Below are positions 28,372 to 29,272 of a DNA stretch of 29,272 bases, piece by piece. The translations under genes were made by a program, and so were the position numbers. The stretch spans positions 67,715 through 96,986 of the forward strand of contig NW_019775458.1 in the NCBI RefSeq assembly GCF_001039355.2. Reading direction: 5' to 3'. This DNA is from Lingula anatina. Taxonomy: Eukaryota > Brachiopoda > Lingulata > Lingulida > Lingulidae. Each line of letters begins with the position of its first letter. Positions within the stretch are counted from its first letter, which is position 1. The notes beneath the pieces were generated by a model. That model ran no database searches. It saw only the letters and a list, made by a program, of their open reading frames with translations, and was not told where the DNA came from.

Positions 28372-29272
28372 CTTTAGGCTACATGCACATAATTAGATCA
28401 CCTACTCAGAAAGTGAATACGCGTAATTTCTTATTGCGGTAAAAGTGATGGATCACGCAAGTCAGGAAATGTCGTGCGTTAAATACTAATTACAGTGTAT
28501 GAATTACAACTAAAGTCACTCTAGACGCGGCGGTCTATTTTTTAAGCGTCTGAAAAATTAAAATGTGGATGCTTCGCAAACAGTGTCTCATATTAACTGA
28601 TAGCAGATATATTTTCCGAATGAAAAAAGTGCAAATATGGCTGCAATTGTAATTGATACGCTGTACCCCTAGATAAAAATGCGTTGTTGTTGTATATCAA
28701 AAGCCAAAACAATAAACAAGAGATAACATTTCCTCTATGCGTAAAACTTATCACGCTGTATGTAATGGCGATCGTATTAGAAAGCATAAACCGAGCTAGT
28801 CTTCAGGCACAAAAATTATTCTAGCTACATGTACACATATCTGGGATTTTCATGCCGAATCTAATTTCAATTAAAAACATTTTTAGCACTCAAAAATCAA
28901 CCTATTCAACCTATCCCTGCATTTGAATCCAATGTTTTGTACGATTTCTTAATAAATAACTTCTAAATCCCTTTTTTTTTAATTAAAAGGGTTTTGTCGT
29001 TAAAAAAGGTCTGAAGTACAATTAGTGATAGGAATTACTAAATGAAAAAAGTTAAACACATAAAAACACCTTTCATTTCAGAAGGTGTTTATACAGATAT
29101 CGCTCATAGTTGCTGTTTTATCTTTCACACGATCAAAGTTAATTAAGACACAGGTGCAACACAGATGAATTGCTTGTGTAATATGTTCCTGATTCAAATT
29201 CCTAATCGACTTTTACCACGCTACCGGGCATCTAGTTAAAAAGTCGAATAATCTTTATTTAAAAACATTCTT
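28372..29272. other. Non-coding stretch
   Basis: No supported gene. A 9-bp hairpin (AAACACCTT, loop, AAGGTGTTT) lies near 29062-29090. It is too isolated to interpret. Confidence 0.55.

Noticed and set aside
29185-29240. tRNA-like words on the minus strand (GCCCGGTAGCGTGGTA)
   Set aside because: The D-arm-like word is not followed by an anticodon arm and T arm at proper spacing.

Overview
This window is AT-rich, repeat-rich metazoan DNA. It has introns with GT-AG borders, long microsatellites, many small inverted-repeat transposons and very low gene density. The one gene I can support is on the + strand and encodes an interleukin-17 receptor of the IL-17RA type: a cysteine-containing ectodomain, a Ser/Thr/Pro/Gly-rich stalk, one membrane helix, a SEFIR domain with its C-terminal extension, and a long disordered tail. 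With the repeat content, this points to a highly heterozygous, probably marine, invertebrate. One transposon end (AAAGGGATAATAACTC) resembles repeats I associate with molluscs, but that is recollection and the species is not determined.

Layout. 1-12762: no supported gene. It holds a small TTAA-flanked inverted-repeat element (876-1224), a 2.6 kb hAT-like element (2443-5031) with a second element nested in it (about 3702-4401), a 190 bp TA-flanked foldback element (6716-6905), a TG/TATG microsatellite (8592-8968), a TTA microsatellite, and another foldback element (11298-11487) ending at a single unresolved base (11488). 11489-17914: a roughly 3.2 kb block present twice in direct orientation (11489-14729 and 14737-17914), separated by another single unresolved base at 14736. 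Each copy carries the same three exons of the receptor. 18073-23055: the remaining seven exons, ending with one large exon for SEFIR plus tail. 23056-29272: 3' flank with a likely poly(A) signal, two more foldback elements, a 62-base T tract, a 148-base N gap between G tracts, and a second copy of the nested element type.

Gene model. Ten visible exons join without a frame error into 871 codons plus a stop when one copy of the duplicated block is used. Using both copies adds exactly 111 codons, still in frame. The signal-peptide exon was not found. The duplicated block is most simply explained as two alleles assembled in tandem. The coding parts differ by one silent base, the introns differ by indels and a small inversion, and both joins fall at an unresolved base next to a hairpin-forming element. 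A real in-frame exon duplication is not excluded.

The most unusual coding features are in the cytoplasmic tail: four copies of a short W/F-I-P-P motif and two DSGxxS motifs of the beta-TrCP degron type. I see no RNA gene, CRISPR array or second protein-coding gene.
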